Source of the DNA: Methanoculleus sp. UBA208
GTDB taxonomy: Archaea; Halobacteriota; Methanomicrobia; Methanomicrobiales; Methanoculleaceae
DNA length: 14,017 nucleotides
Direction of reading: 5' to 3'
Assembly (NCBI RefSeq): GCF_002498065.1
Contig: NZ_DAFZ01000067.1
Span: forward strand, 1 to 14,017
Position 1 is the stretch's first letter. The number at the start of each line of letters is the position of its first letter. The notes under the pieces are model-generated. The model saw only the letters and a program-made list of their open reading frames with translations, was not told the origin of the DNA and did no database searches. Positions 1 through 8,102 of this stretch are shown here, piece after piece. Made by a program: the position numbers and the translations under genes.

Positions 1-19
1 GAAAACGCGAAGCGTTTTC
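1..19. terminator. Perfect hairpin downstream of the secreted-protein gene
   Basis: Bases 1-8 (GAAAACGC) and 12-19 (GCGTTTTC) are perfect reverse complements around a 3-base loop. The hairpin begins 15 bases past the stop codon of the minus-strand gene. Read on that strand it ends in GTTTTC, which would suit a transcription terminator. Archaeal termination depends mainly on U-runs, so the role is tentative. The element touches the window edge and may be part of something larger. Confidence 0.35.
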
Positions 20-33
20 TCGAACTCCTTCCC

Positions 34-1485
34 CTACGGGGAAGTCGTTCCCAGGAAGAACTCCATGATCTGGTCGAACAGTGACGGCGAGGACGCGGAC
101 TGCTCTCCCTCCTCACCTCCTCCTTCCAGGTCGTAAACGGCCGCTAAATCCTCCCTGTCCAGACCACTTAAGGTCTCGAGGTGCCCGATAGCCCCGACGA
201 CGATCGTATCGTGATCGACGCCCCGCGCCCACGCCCCGGCCATCGTCTCTGACGGGCGGAGCGTCGAGTCCGGGATGCCCGCAAGCGCGTAAACCTCGGG
301 GAGAGTAGACGCCTCCGCCGTTTCCGCGCCCCCGTCGGGCCGGATGGCGAGCACCGGGTCGGAGACACCCGTCGAGAGCACCTCCTGGTTGCCGGCAAGA
401 GCGTATACCCGGAAGGCGAAGAGATCCGGGTTCGACGTCAGGTTGGTGACCAGCCGCTCCTCGGGGAGGGTGAGGTTTGCAAGCGTCAGCCTTCCGGTGC
501 GGGTGACGACCGAGAACTCCCAGACACCGCGTTCTCCGTCCTCGAGACCCCGGGGCTCGCGGGTCCGTGTGATCTCGTAGACCCCGGTCTCGTCCGGGGG
601 CGGCACCAGGACGACGTAGGCCGGGTTATCCCCCGTGACCGTCAGGTTCCTCGCCTCGACCGTCACGGTGACGGTGAAGGTCTCACCTTCGAACACCGCC
701 CGCGGGTGCCGGCCGCCCAGACGCATCGCCGGGTCGAGGAGCCAGTCGAGATTCGCGATCTCCACTCCGCTCCGGGTGAGGGCGACGTCTTCGGGTGTCC
801 GGTCGAGGATAACTCCGACGCCCCTGACGAGCAGGCCGTCGCGTGCGACGGCGACCGGGGCCGCCTGGGCGGTCTCGTTCTCCTCAGGAGTATACGATGC
901 TCCAGGATTGACCAGCTGGTGATCGCTCTGCACCAGCGGCCGGTCGTGAGACTTGTGTGCTTTCGCCATCGTCGCGCTCGGGCGCGGGGGAGCATACCGG
1001 TCCAGGGTGGGTGTCGGGTTCGTATCCTCCTCCTCGTCGTCGGAGTCGTCGACGTATTCGGTCTCCGTCTCGGTGGTGTTTGTTGCATTCTGAGACGGCG
1101 CTGCCGTCAGCGTCTCCTCCGTCTCCGCATCGCCGGTCTCGTTGGTGTTTGTGAGCACAGCTCCGGTAAACTCCGAATGGGTCGTTGCGGCCGGGGATGG
1201 TGCGGGCGTCGTCGCCGGTTCCGTCGTCGCGGGCACCTCTTCGGATGGAGGCATGGTCTCTGTCGGCGTGGCCTCTCCGGTTACCAGGAGATTGGGCTCC
1301 TTCTGTGTTACGGCCTTTCCGTCTGCAGGCGTGACCGGCACTTTCTTATCAACGGGCTTCTCGCCCGGTGCATCGACGGTGCCGTTCTCGCCGGAGCCGG
1401 CGAGAGCGGATGTGAGAAGGCCGGCCATAACGATACACAGCACCAGAGCCCCGATAACGAGAAAAAACCCCTTCAAAGGCACCAC
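34..1485 (-). CDS. Secreted or membrane-anchored acidic, Thr/Pro-rich protein of unknown function
   Basis: I do not recognise this 483-residue protein. It opens with a lysine followed by a hydrophobic stretch (about residues 7-24) and a TSALA-G sequence at 25-30 that resembles a signal peptidase site, so it is probably exported or N-terminally anchored. Residues 30-210 are low-complexity, rich in Thr, Pro, Glu and Ala, with an acidic run at 146-154 (DDSDDEEED). Residues 215-385 look like a compact, beta-rich domain, possibly Ig-like. Eight N-x-S/T sequons (N34, N115, N133, N136, N203, N280, N337, N348) suit an N-glycosylated cell-surface protein. The hexapeptide VYALAG occurs twice (360-365 and 398-403). 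The start is uncertain: GTG at 1485, GTG at 1482, or TTG at 1476. The last gives a typical MKGFFLVIGALVLC signal start, six bases after a GGGGTG that could act as Shine-Dalgarno. It has its own TATA box at about 1600. Confidence 0.75.
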   Translation of the reverse strand: MVPLKGFFLVIGALVLCIVMAGLLTSALAGSGENGTVDAPGEKPVDKKVPVTPADGKAVTQKEPNLLVTGEATPTETMPPSEEVPATTEPATTPAPSPAATTHSEFTGAVLTNTNETGDAETEETLTAAPSQNATNTTETETEYVDDSDDEEEDTNPTPTLDRYAPPRPSATMAKAHKSHDRPLVQSDHQLVNPGASYTPEENETAQAAPVAVARDGLLVRGVGVILDRTPEDVALTRSGVEIANLDWLLDPAMRLGGRHPRAVFEGETFTVTVTVEARNLTVTGDNPAYVVLVPPPDETGVYEITRTREPRGLEDGERGVWEFSVVTRTGRLTLANLTLPEERLVTNLTSNPDLFAFRVYALAGNQEVLSTGVSDPVLAIRPDGGAETAEASTLPEVYALAGIPDSTLRPSETMAGAWARGVDHDTIVVGAIGHLETLSGLDREDLAAVYDLEGGGEEGEQSASSPSLFDQIMEFFLGTTSP

Positions 1486-1599
1486 CCCAGGTATCCGGGA
1501 ACTCCACGCACCCTGTTCGCCGGTTCTGCTGCAGATAAAACAGACGTCACTATCCGGACGGACCCACCGCTCATGGGAGTCTCATGGAGCGCACACGGA

Positions 1600-1611
1600 T
1601 ATAAATAATTT
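1600..1611 (-). promoter_or_regulatory. TATA box for the secreted-protein gene
   Basis: On the minus strand this reads AAATTATTTATA followed by TCC, a typical archaeal box A. The same 12 bases recur upstream of the tRNA-Lys gene at 10129-10140, also for minus-strand transcription. Transcription would start about 25 bases downstream, near 1577, leaving a leader of roughly 90-100 bases. The gene therefore appears to be transcribed separately from nusA. Confidence 0.5.
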
Positions 1612-1678
1612 CTGGATAGGGGCCCGCTCGAAACCTCCCGCGCGGATCGGCCCGGGGAAAACTTTTCAGGAGAACTGT

Positions 1679-1684
1679 AAAAAA
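1679..1684 (-). terminator. U6 run after nusA
   Basis: Thirteen bases past the nusA stop the minus strand reads CCTCTTTTTTAC, a six-T run of the kind that terminates archaeal RNA polymerase. It would close the rpo-rpl30e-nusA operon. The next gene on this strand has its own TATA box. Confidence 0.45.
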
Positions 1685-1696
1685 GAGGAGGAACGT

Positions 1697-2146
1697 TCAG
1701 GCAGTCTCGTTCTGCATCAGCTGGACATCGGCGATGTCGTGCTGGCGCTGTGCAAGAACCTTTGCCTTGAAGATATTCTTCCCGGCTTTGCCGATGGCAA
1801 GGCCCCGGTCCTCGTCGCGGACCTCGATAAGGGCGACCTGCTGATCCTCCTCGTTCGTGTCGAAGTCGATACCTGTGACCTGGGCGGGAAGGAAGCAGTT
1901 CCGGAGGAACTGGCCCGGGTCTGCGGAGTATTCCACGACCTCGATCCTTTTGCCCATCACGTCGGAAGCCTTCTTGATGCTCGACCCGCTCTTGCCGATG
2001 GCGAGTCCCATGTCACCGGGATTGATCACGAAGATGATCCGCTCGTTGCGGTTATCGACGATGCAATCGCGGCTGCCTGCGCCGGTAAGGCTCTCGAACT
2101 GGGAGATGAGGCGCATGCACTCCTCAGTCAGCGTGACCTGTGGCAT
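1697..2146 (-). CDS. nusA: NusA-like transcription factor (archaeal, two KH domains)
   Basis: This 149-residue protein is the short archaeal form of NusA. It consists essentially of two KH RNA-binding domains and lacks the N-terminal polymerase-binding and S1 domains of bacterial NusA. The GxxG loops are visible as GLAIGKSG (G51-G54) and GLAIGKAG (G119-G122). In archaea it is thought to bind nascent RNA and take part in elongation or termination, although its role is less well defined than in bacteria. It starts three bases after the rpl30e stop and is the last gene of the polymerase operon here, followed by a T-run. The ATG at 2146 is clear, but the ribosome-binding site is weak (a GAGAG within the rpl30e end), so translation is probably coupled to the gene before it. 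Confidence 0.93.
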   Translation of the reverse strand: MPQVTLTEECMRLISQFESLTGAGSRDCIVDNRNERIIFVINPGDMGLAIGKSGSSIKKASDVMGKRIEVVEYSADPGQFLRNCFLPAQVTGIDFDTNEEDQQVALIEVRDEDRGLAIGKAGKNIFKAKVLAQRQHDIADVQLMQNETA

Positions 2147-2149
2147 CGT

Positions 2150-2437
2150 CTACACTCTCGCAGCATTCAGGATATCGGATTCGCCTGGCTCGACCACGGC
2201 AAGCGCACTGACGACGTAAGGCCTGCCACAGGCTTTCCCGAGCTGGACACTCGAGCCTTCGTAGACGTAGACAGGGATGTCGGTCTCTTTCACCAGATTT
2301 TTAACGGATTCCGGGCTGTTCCTGGCCACCACGACAAGTTTTGCCTTGCCTTCTTCGATGGATTCCTGGGTCTTGTTTCGCCCGAGGAACACTGTACCAG
2401 TCTTCACGGCTTTACGTAGTGAAGCATTAAAGTCCAT
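2150..2437 (-). CDS. rpl30e: Ribosomal protein L30e (eL30)
   Basis: This 95-residue protein is the archaeal and eukaryotic L30e protein of the large ribosomal subunit, related to L7Ae-type RNA-binding folds. Recognisable segments are an N-terminal helix with basic residues (RKAVKTGTVFLGRNKT), KAKLVVVARNSP with its beta strand, and VYVYEGSSVQLGKACGRP near the RNA-binding loops. Its position between rpoA2 and nusA is the usual archaeal arrangement. A good Shine-Dalgarno (AGGAG) sits eight bases before the ATG and overlaps the TAG stop of rpoA2, so the two genes are probably translationally linked. The length is normal for the family. Confidence 0.95.
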   Translation of the reverse strand: MDFNASLRKAVKTGTVFLGRNKTQESIEEGKAKLVVVARNSPESVKNLVKETDIPVYVYEGSSVQLGKACGRPYVVSALAVVEPGESDILNAARV

Positions 2438-2448
2438 TATGATTTCTC

Positions 2449-3621
2449 CTAGATTTTCAGGTTTATGGGTTTTGCGATGAGTTTCACATCACCGGTGCCA
2501 AGCTGGATAGGCTGGCCCACGATCACGTTCTCGGTGACACCGTTCAGTTCGTCCACCTCGTTCGCGATTGCAGCATCCAGCAGATGGTTGACCGTCACTT
2601 CGAATGCAGCCCGGGAAAGGACACTCTCCTTCTCGCCGGCAATACCGTGCCGGCCGATCTGCTTGACCTCACCTTCCATGCACATCATATCCGCGACGAG
2701 CATGATATGACGGACATCGACGCCGATACCCTGTTCGTTCAGGGTACTTAAGGCCTCCTGGATGATTGCATTCCGGCCGGCCTCGATACCGAGCACATCG
2801 GCGATCTCGCTGATGTTGTTGCTCCGGGTGCGGGAGGTATCGACTCCTTCGACTTCGAAGACATCTTTTAGGTTGGAGCCCTCAGTATAAAGGATATACT
2901 CTCCACCCTCCTTTCTGACGACGACCCGCTCGATATCGTCGATGCCCTGGACGATGACGTGCCTGACGTGTTCCGCGAGCTGGAAGAGGTTCTGGTAACT
3001 CTCCCGGTTCTTCGGGGTGAACGTGAGCGAGGCCCTCTTCGGGTCCCCCTCGACGTCAAAGTCGCGGAAGTGCCGCTTTTCGCGGATCTTCCTCGGCGCC
3101 GTCTCGAGGATCTCTTCCACGCCGATCTTCCGCCGGTCGCAGACCGCCTTGTTTAACATGACGAGAACCTGCATGTTCTCCATGTCGATGGTGATATCCC
3201 CGAACTCGTGGAGCGGCGCGGCCTCGATCTGCCAGCTCACCTCACGGGCGCGGTCACGGTTGAACGCCCAGTCGTTGAGCAGGTAGACCGCCATCGTGGG
3301 GGTGCTCGGCTCGCGCCGGGCGTCCATGATCTCGATGAGACGGGGAAGGCCGAGGGTAACGTTGATCTCGGCCACACCCGCGTAATGGAAGGTTCGCATC
3401 GTCATCTGGGTGCCGGGCTCGCCGATCGACTGCGCCGCCACGACGCCGACCGCCTCGCAGGGCTCGATACGGCTCTTCCTGTACTCGGAGAAGACCATCT
3501 CGAGGATCCGGTCGAACTCTTCGTCGGTGACGTCCCGCTCCGCAAGACTCGTTTTGAGGTCTTCCCGGGTCCGGTAGGGCAGATCGAGGGTATCGATCCG
3601 CTGCTCCATATCGCTGTTCAT
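2449..3621 (-). CDS. rpoA2: DNA-directed RNA polymerase subunit A'' (Rpo1C)
   Basis: This 390-residue protein is the C-terminal part of the largest RNA polymerase subunit, which archaea encode as two genes. It carries the trigger-loop region, visible at about residues 59-98 as GVVAAQSIGEPGTQMTMRTF followed by HYAGVAEINVTLGLPRL and the EIMDARREPSTP segment. This region closes on the active site during nucleotide addition. The rest contains the clamp and jaw elements of A''. The gene overlaps rpoA1 by four bases (ATGA), so translation is likely coupled. A strong GGAGGT lies three bases before the ATG at 3621; a second in-frame ATG at residue 5 is further from it and less likely. No intein is present. 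Confidence 0.97.
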   Translation of the reverse strand: MNSDMEQRIDTLDLPYRTREDLKTSLAERDVTDEEFDRILEMVFSEYRKSRIEPCEAVGVVAAQSIGEPGTQMTMRTFHYAGVAEINVTLGLPRLIEIMDARREPSTPTMAVYLLNDWAFNRDRAREVSWQIEAAPLHEFGDITIDMENMQVLVMLNKAVCDRRKIGVEEILETAPRKIREKRHFRDFDVEGDPKRASLTFTPKNRESYQNLFQLAEHVRHVIVQGIDDIERVVVRKEGGEYILYTEGSNLKDVFEVEGVDTSRTRSNNISEIADVLGIEAGRNAIIQEALSTLNEQGIGVDVRHIMLVADMMCMEGEVKQIGRHGIAGEKESVLSRAAFEVTVNHLLDAAIANEVDELNGVTENVIVGQPIQLGTGDVKLIAKPINLKI

Positions 3622-6266
3622 TTGACCTCCTCTTTTAAGACGCTCTCAATGATGCCTTTCACGTCCACCGGGGCGCCGTAACTGCTCCTTCCGGGGTCGG
3701 TTCCGTCCTCGCCGTAGCAGAACTGGATGATCCGGCCGCCCGTCGTCCGGACGGTGCCGTCGTACGCCACCTTGAGGTCCTGCAGGGCGTTGATCATCCG
3801 CCGCTGGAGGTACCCGCTCTGCGACGTCCGGACCGCAGTGTCCACAAGACCCTCACGCCCACCGATGGCGTGGAAGAAGAACTCGGTGGGGGAGAGCCCG
3901 CTCTTGTAACTGTTGGTGATGAACCCGTGCGCTTCCGCACCGCGCTCATTCCGCCTGAAATGCGGCAGGGTCCGGTCCTCGTAGCCACGCATGATCCGCT
4001 CGCCACGAACCGACTGCTGTCCGAGACACCCGGCCATCTGCGTCAGGTTCAGCATCGACCCACGGGCACCGGAGACCGCCATCACCACAGCGCTGTTGTC
4101 CATCCCGAGATGCCGCCCGGCGATCTCACCGGTGCGGTCACGGGCTTTGCCGAGCACCTGCATGATCTGCATCTCGAGCGTCTCCTCAAGCGTCCGCCCG
4201 GGCATCGGTTCGAGTTGCCCCTCGTTATAGATCTTGATCCGGCGTTCAACGTCGCTGACGGCGCCGTTGAGCACCTCGTCGATCTGGCCGTACTCGGTCT
4301 TGGTCAGGTCTTCGTCGTCGATACCGAACGAGAACCCTTCGAGCATGATGCCCCGGATCGAGAGTTTGGTCACGTCGTCGATGAACCGGGCAGCCCGCTT
4401 CATACCGTGCTGCCTGATGATCCGGTGCAGGATCTGACCGTCGAAGGCACCGATTCCCTTTTTGTCGATGGTGCCGGAGACCAGGTTCCCGTTGACGATC
4501 CGGACGAACGCGTCGTTCTCGCACATCTCCCGCCGGCAGGTCTCACAGTTCTGGCACGACGAAGCCTTGAAGAGCATGTTCAGGTTGTCGGGGAGGACGA
4601 GCGAGAATACCTGCTTGTTGGTCCAGAGAGGTTTCCCGTCGGGATCCGTCGCAGCAGGCTCGGGCAGGTGCTCGATAGGCAGATGCTGGGTGAGGTAAAG
4701 CACATCCTCCTTGCTGAAGTGGCGGACGGTATGCGTTAAGAGGAAGATGCCCGATATGTGGTCGTGGATACCGCCGATGATCGGGCCGCCGGTTCTCGGC
4801 GAGAGGATGTTCGACGACACCGAGACCAGGATCTCGGCCTCGGCCCGCGCCTCCTCGGTCTGCGGGATATGCAGGTTCATCTCGTCGCCGTCGAAGTCGG
4901 CGTTGTAGGGCGGGCAGACGGCCGGGTTCAGCCGGAAGGTCTTCCCGTCCATCACGATGACCCGGTGGGCCATGATGCTCATCCGGTGCAGCGAGGGCTG
5001 CCGGTTGAAGAGAACGATATCGTTATCCTTTAACTGCCGCTCCACCGTCCAGCCCGGCTCGAGCATCTCCGCGACCGTCTCCAGGTTCGCCTCAGAGAGG
5101 CGCATCCTCCGGTTGTCCGGCCGGATAGCGTAGTTTGCTCCGCAGGGCGACCGGATGGTGGGGCGCTCGGGGCCGTTCAGGACATACTGCCGCATCTCCT
5201 CGATGTTGAACGGGGTCACCCGGATCGGAAGCGTCATCTCGTTCGCGATGGCGAGCGGAATCCCGACCTCGCCGATGGAGAGGTTAGGGTCGGGGGAGAT
5301 CACCGTACGGGCCGAGAAGTTCACGCGCTTGCCCGAGAGCGAGCCGCGGAACCGTCCCTCCTTCCCTTTAAGACGCTGCGAAAGAGTCTTTAAGGGCCGA
5401 CCGCTCCGGTGGCGGGCGGGCGGGCACCCCGCCACCTCGTTGTCGAGGTAGGTGGTGACGTGGTACTGCAGGAGTTCCCAGAGATCCTCGATGATCAGCT
5501 GGGGCGCGCCGGCGTCCTGGTTCTCTTTGAACCGCTGGTTGATCCTGATGATGTCCACGAGTTTGTGGGTCAGGTCGTCCTCGGACCGCTGCCCGTTCTC
5601 GAGGATGATCGAGGGGCGCATCGTGACCGGCGGGACCGGGAGGACGGTGAGGACCGTCCACTCAGGGCGCGCGACGTCCGGGTTGACCCCGAGAGCCCGG
5701 AGATCTTCGTCGGGGATCCTCTCGAGGCGCGCCCGGATATCGGCCGGGGTCAGCTTGTGCTCGACCTTCCGCCCCTCTTCCACGAAGACCTCGGAGAAGG
5801 TGGTGGGCTTCTCGAAGTTGATCTTGAGCTGCTGCTCCCCGCAGTGGGGGCAAACCCGCTCTTTCTTGATGTCTTTCTCGGAGACGACCTCTGATGCGAT
5901 TTCGCTGTCCTCGTGGCCGATGATCTTCTCGACCTCTTCGGCCGTCATCAGCAGCCGGGAACACGACCTGCAGGTCACCCGCAGGAGTTTCCGGATCAGC
6001 CGGGTGTAGCCGACATGGATGACGGGCTTCGCGAGTTCGATGTGTCCGAAATGCCCCGGACAATCGGCCGCTTTCTGGTCGCAGGTCTTGCACCGGAGAC
6101 CCGGGTCGATGACACCCAGGTTCAGGTCCATCAGGCCCTGCGGGTAGGGGAACCCGTCGTCGTCGTAGGTGTCCGCCCAGATGATCTTTCTAACGCTCAT
6201 CTTGCGGATCTCTTTCGGGGAAAAAAGCCCGAACTCGATCCTTCCAACACGTTTTGGACTGGTCAT
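3618..6266 (-). CDS. rpoA1: DNA-directed RNA polymerase subunit A' (Rpo1N)
   Basis: This 882-residue protein is the N-terminal, catalytic part of the largest RNA polymerase subunit. The Mg-binding active-site motif NADFDGDEMN begins at residue 455, with aspartates D457, D459 and D461. The N-terminus has the family sequence VGRIEFGLFSPKEIRKMSV. One zinc site is formed by C59, C62, C69 and H72, and a second by C99, C102, C139 and C142. A further cysteine group (C571, C574, C577, C582) lies in the region after the active site. RLKGKEGRFRGSLSGKRVNF marks the switch and lid area. The reading frame is uninterrupted, so there is no intein. It follows rpoB1 after a 21-base gap containing a GAGGGGG ribosome-binding site and overlaps rpoA2 by four bases. 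Confidence 0.97.
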   Translation of the reverse strand: MTSPKRVGRIEFGLFSPKEIRKMSVRKIIWADTYDDDGFPYPQGLMDLNLGVIDPGLRCKTCDQKAADCPGHFGHIELAKPVIHVGYTRLIRKLLRVTCRSCSRLLMTAEEVEKIIGHEDSEIASEVVSEKDIKKERVCPHCGEQQLKINFEKPTTFSEVFVEEGRKVEHKLTPADIRARLERIPDEDLRALGVNPDVARPEWTVLTVLPVPPVTMRPSIILENGQRSEDDLTHKLVDIIRINQRFKENQDAGAPQLIIEDLWELLQYHVTTYLDNEVAGCPPARHRSGRPLKTLSQRLKGKEGRFRGSLSGKRVNFSARTVISPDPNLSIGEVGIPLAIANEMTLPIRVTPFNIEEMRQYVLNGPERPTIRSPCGANYAIRPDNRRMRLSEANLETVAEMLEPGWTVERQLKDNDIVLFNRQPSLHRMSIMAHRVIVMDGKTFRLNPAVCPPYNADFDGDEMNLHIPQTEEARAEAEILVSVSSNILSPRTGGPIIGGIHDHISGIFLLTHTVRHFSKEDVLYLTQHLPIEHLPEPAATDPDGKPLWTNKQVFSLVLPDNLNMLFKASSCQNCETCRREMCENDAFVRIVNGNLVSGTIDKKGIGAFDGQILHRIIRQHGMKRAARFIDDVTKLSIRGIMLEGFSFGIDDEDLTKTEYGQIDEVLNGAVSDVERRIKIYNEGQLEPMPGRTLEETLEMQIMQVLGKARDRTGEIAGRHLGMDNSAVVMAVSGARGSMLNLTQMAGCLGQQSVRGERIMRGYEDRTLPHFRRNERGAEAHGFITNSYKSGLSPTEFFFHAIGGREGLVDTAVRTSQSGYLQRRMINALQDLKVAYDGTVRTTGGRIIQFCYGEDGTDPGRSSYGAPVDVKGIIESVLKEEVK

Positions 6267-6287
6267 GGTTTGATTGTGCCCCCTCTC

Positions 6288-8102
6288 TTACACCATATCG
6301 TCGAGTCTCAGGCGGGGAGCAATGCCCATGCTCTTCATCTCGTCGAGGAGGAGCTTGAAGGCATAGCTCATCTCGACAGGGTAGATGTCGGTCTCGCCGC
6401 CGCAGGCAAGGCACCGCGTCACCTTCCGCTTCCGGTCAAGCATCGCCACCATCCCGCACTTCGCGCAGACCCACTGGGTCACCTTGTCCGACTCGTCAAG
6501 CAGCCGCTCTTTTAGGGCCATGGCCGCACCGTGGCCGATCATCACGTCCCGCTCCATCTCACCGAACCGGAGACCCCCCTCGCGGGCACGCCCTTCGGTC
6601 GGCTGGCGGGTGAGCACCTGCACGGGGCCGCGCGACCGCGCGTGCATCTTGCTCGATACCATGTGGTAGAGCTTCTGGTAATAGATGACGCCGATGTAGA
6701 TGTCGGCCGCAAACTGCCGGCCGGTGATCCCGTCGTACATCACTTCGCGGCCGTTGTGGGCGAATCCGAGTTCCTTGAGTGAATTCCGGAGATCCGCCTC
6801 GCGCTCGCCGCGGAACGCCGTCGCGTTGATCCGATGGCCCTCGAGAGAACCGACCTTGCCGCCCAGCATCTCGAGCATATGCCCGATGGTCATACGGCTC
6901 GGGACTGCATGGGGGTTGATGATCAGGTCCGGCGTCATGCCCGACTCGGTGAACGGCATGTCCGCCGAAGGCTGGATGAGCCCGATAACACCCTTCTGCC
7001 CGTGCCGGGACGCGAACTTGTCGCCCACCTCCGGGATCCGGAGGTCACGGGTCCGGACTTTGACGAGGCGCGAAGAGTTCTCGCCCTCGGTGATGATGAC
7101 GGTATCCACGATACCATGCTCGTTGCTCCGCATCGTGACCGAGGTGTCGCGCCGCTTTTCGACGGCGATGAGCTCGCTCGTAGGCTCCTCGAGGAACCTC
7201 GGCGGGGAGGTTTTGCCGATCAGCACATCCTTCTCGCGGACGATCGTCTCGGGATTGATGACGCCGTCGACATCGAGGTTCGCGTAGAACTCGGCGCCGT
7301 GCGCACCGGAGACCTCTTCGTCCGGGATCTCGATCCGGTCGACCTGGCCCCCGGGGTAACGCCGTTCCTCGCCGTCGTAGGTGCGGAAGAAATGCGATCG
7401 CCCGAGGCCCCGGTCGATGGAGGCCTTGTTGATGATCAGAGCATCCTCAATGTTGAACCCTTCATACGAGATGATGGCGACGACGAAGTTCTGGCCTGCA
7501 GCCCGCTCGTCGGAACCGATCACGTCGGAGGTCTGGGTGTAGGTGAGCGGTTTCTGGACGTAGTGGAGCATGTGCCCGCGGGTGTCGGGGCGGAGTTTCA
7601 TGTTCGATGCCGCAAAGCCCAGCGCCTGCTTGACCATCCCGGCGCCCATGGTGACACGGGGACTGGCGTTGTGCTCGGGGAACGGAACGTGTGCCGCACC
7701 GATACCCAGGATGAGCGAGGGATCGATCTCCAGATGCGTGTGCTCGGGAGTGAGGTCCGCTTCGTGGATGGCGATGAAGAGATCTTCTTCCTCCTCGGCA
7801 TCGACAAACTCGATCGCACCCTTCCGCACCACGTCGGCGAAGGTCATCTCACCGTTCTGGAGGCGTTCGATGTCGTCGCCGGTCACCTGGGGTGTGCCGT
7901 CCCTGACGACGATCAGGGGGCGGCGCGCTCTGCCGCGATCGGTGTGGATGATGACGTCGTTGTTGAACTCCTTGTAGGAGACGTTGACCTCGGAAGAGAT
8001 CTCGCCGCGCCGGCGCATATCGCGCATCCGCCCGACAAGTTCCCGGGGGTCATCCACGAGCCCGATAAGAGCTCCGTCAACGAAGACACGTGACTGTCTC
8101 AT
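6288..8102 (-). CDS. rpoB1: DNA-directed RNA polymerase subunit B' (Rpo2C)
   Basis: This 604-residue protein is the C-terminal half of the second-largest RNA polymerase subunit, split from B'' as in methanogens and halophiles. The hybrid-binding and active-site region shows GFNIEDALIINKAS (E219-D220) and GDKFASRHGQKGVIG (360-374). The sequence GLRFGEMERDVMIGHGAA precedes the C-terminal anchor and clamp. A zinc ribbon is formed by C546, C549, C564 and C567, as expected for archaeal and Pol II-type B subunits. The ATG at 8102 overlaps the rpoB2 stop by four bases (ATGA), which should keep the two halves of the subunit in equal amounts. The upstream CCGGAGAG can serve as ribosome-binding site. 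Confidence 0.97.
   Translation of the reverse strand: MRQSRVFVDGALIGLVDDPRELVGRMRDMRRRGEISSEVNVSYKEFNNDVIIHTDRGRARRPLIVVRDGTPQVTGDDIERLQNGEMTFADVVRKGAIEFVDAEEEEDLFIAIHEADLTPEHTHLEIDPSLILGIGAAHVPFPEHNASPRVTMGAGMVKQALGFAASNMKLRPDTRGHMLHYVQKPLTYTQTSDVIGSDERAAGQNFVVAIISYEGFNIEDALIINKASIDRGLGRSHFFRTYDGEERRYPGGQVDRIEIPDEEVSGAHGAEFYANLDVDGVINPETIVREKDVLIGKTSPPRFLEEPTSELIAVEKRRDTSVTMRSNEHGIVDTVIITEGENSSRLVKVRTRDLRIPEVGDKFASRHGQKGVIGLIQPSADMPFTESGMTPDLIINPHAVPSRMTIGHMLEMLGGKVGSLEGHRINATAFRGEREADLRNSLKELGFAHNGREVMYDGITGRQFAADIYIGVIYYQKLYHMVSSKMHARSRGPVQVLTRQPTEGRAREGGLRFGEMERDVMIGHGAAMALKERLLDESDKVTQWVCAKCGMVAMLDRKRKVTRCLACGGETDIYPVEMSYAFKLLLDEMKSMGIAPRLRLDDMV

Noticed and set aside
706..2419. Long plus-strand open frames (300 and 425 residues) opposite the secreted-protein and nusA/rpl30e genes
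   Set aside because: They are antisense to well-supported genes, run across gene boundaries, have Arg/Gly- or Val-rich composition with no recognisable domain, and arise from GC-rich codon bias on the other strand.
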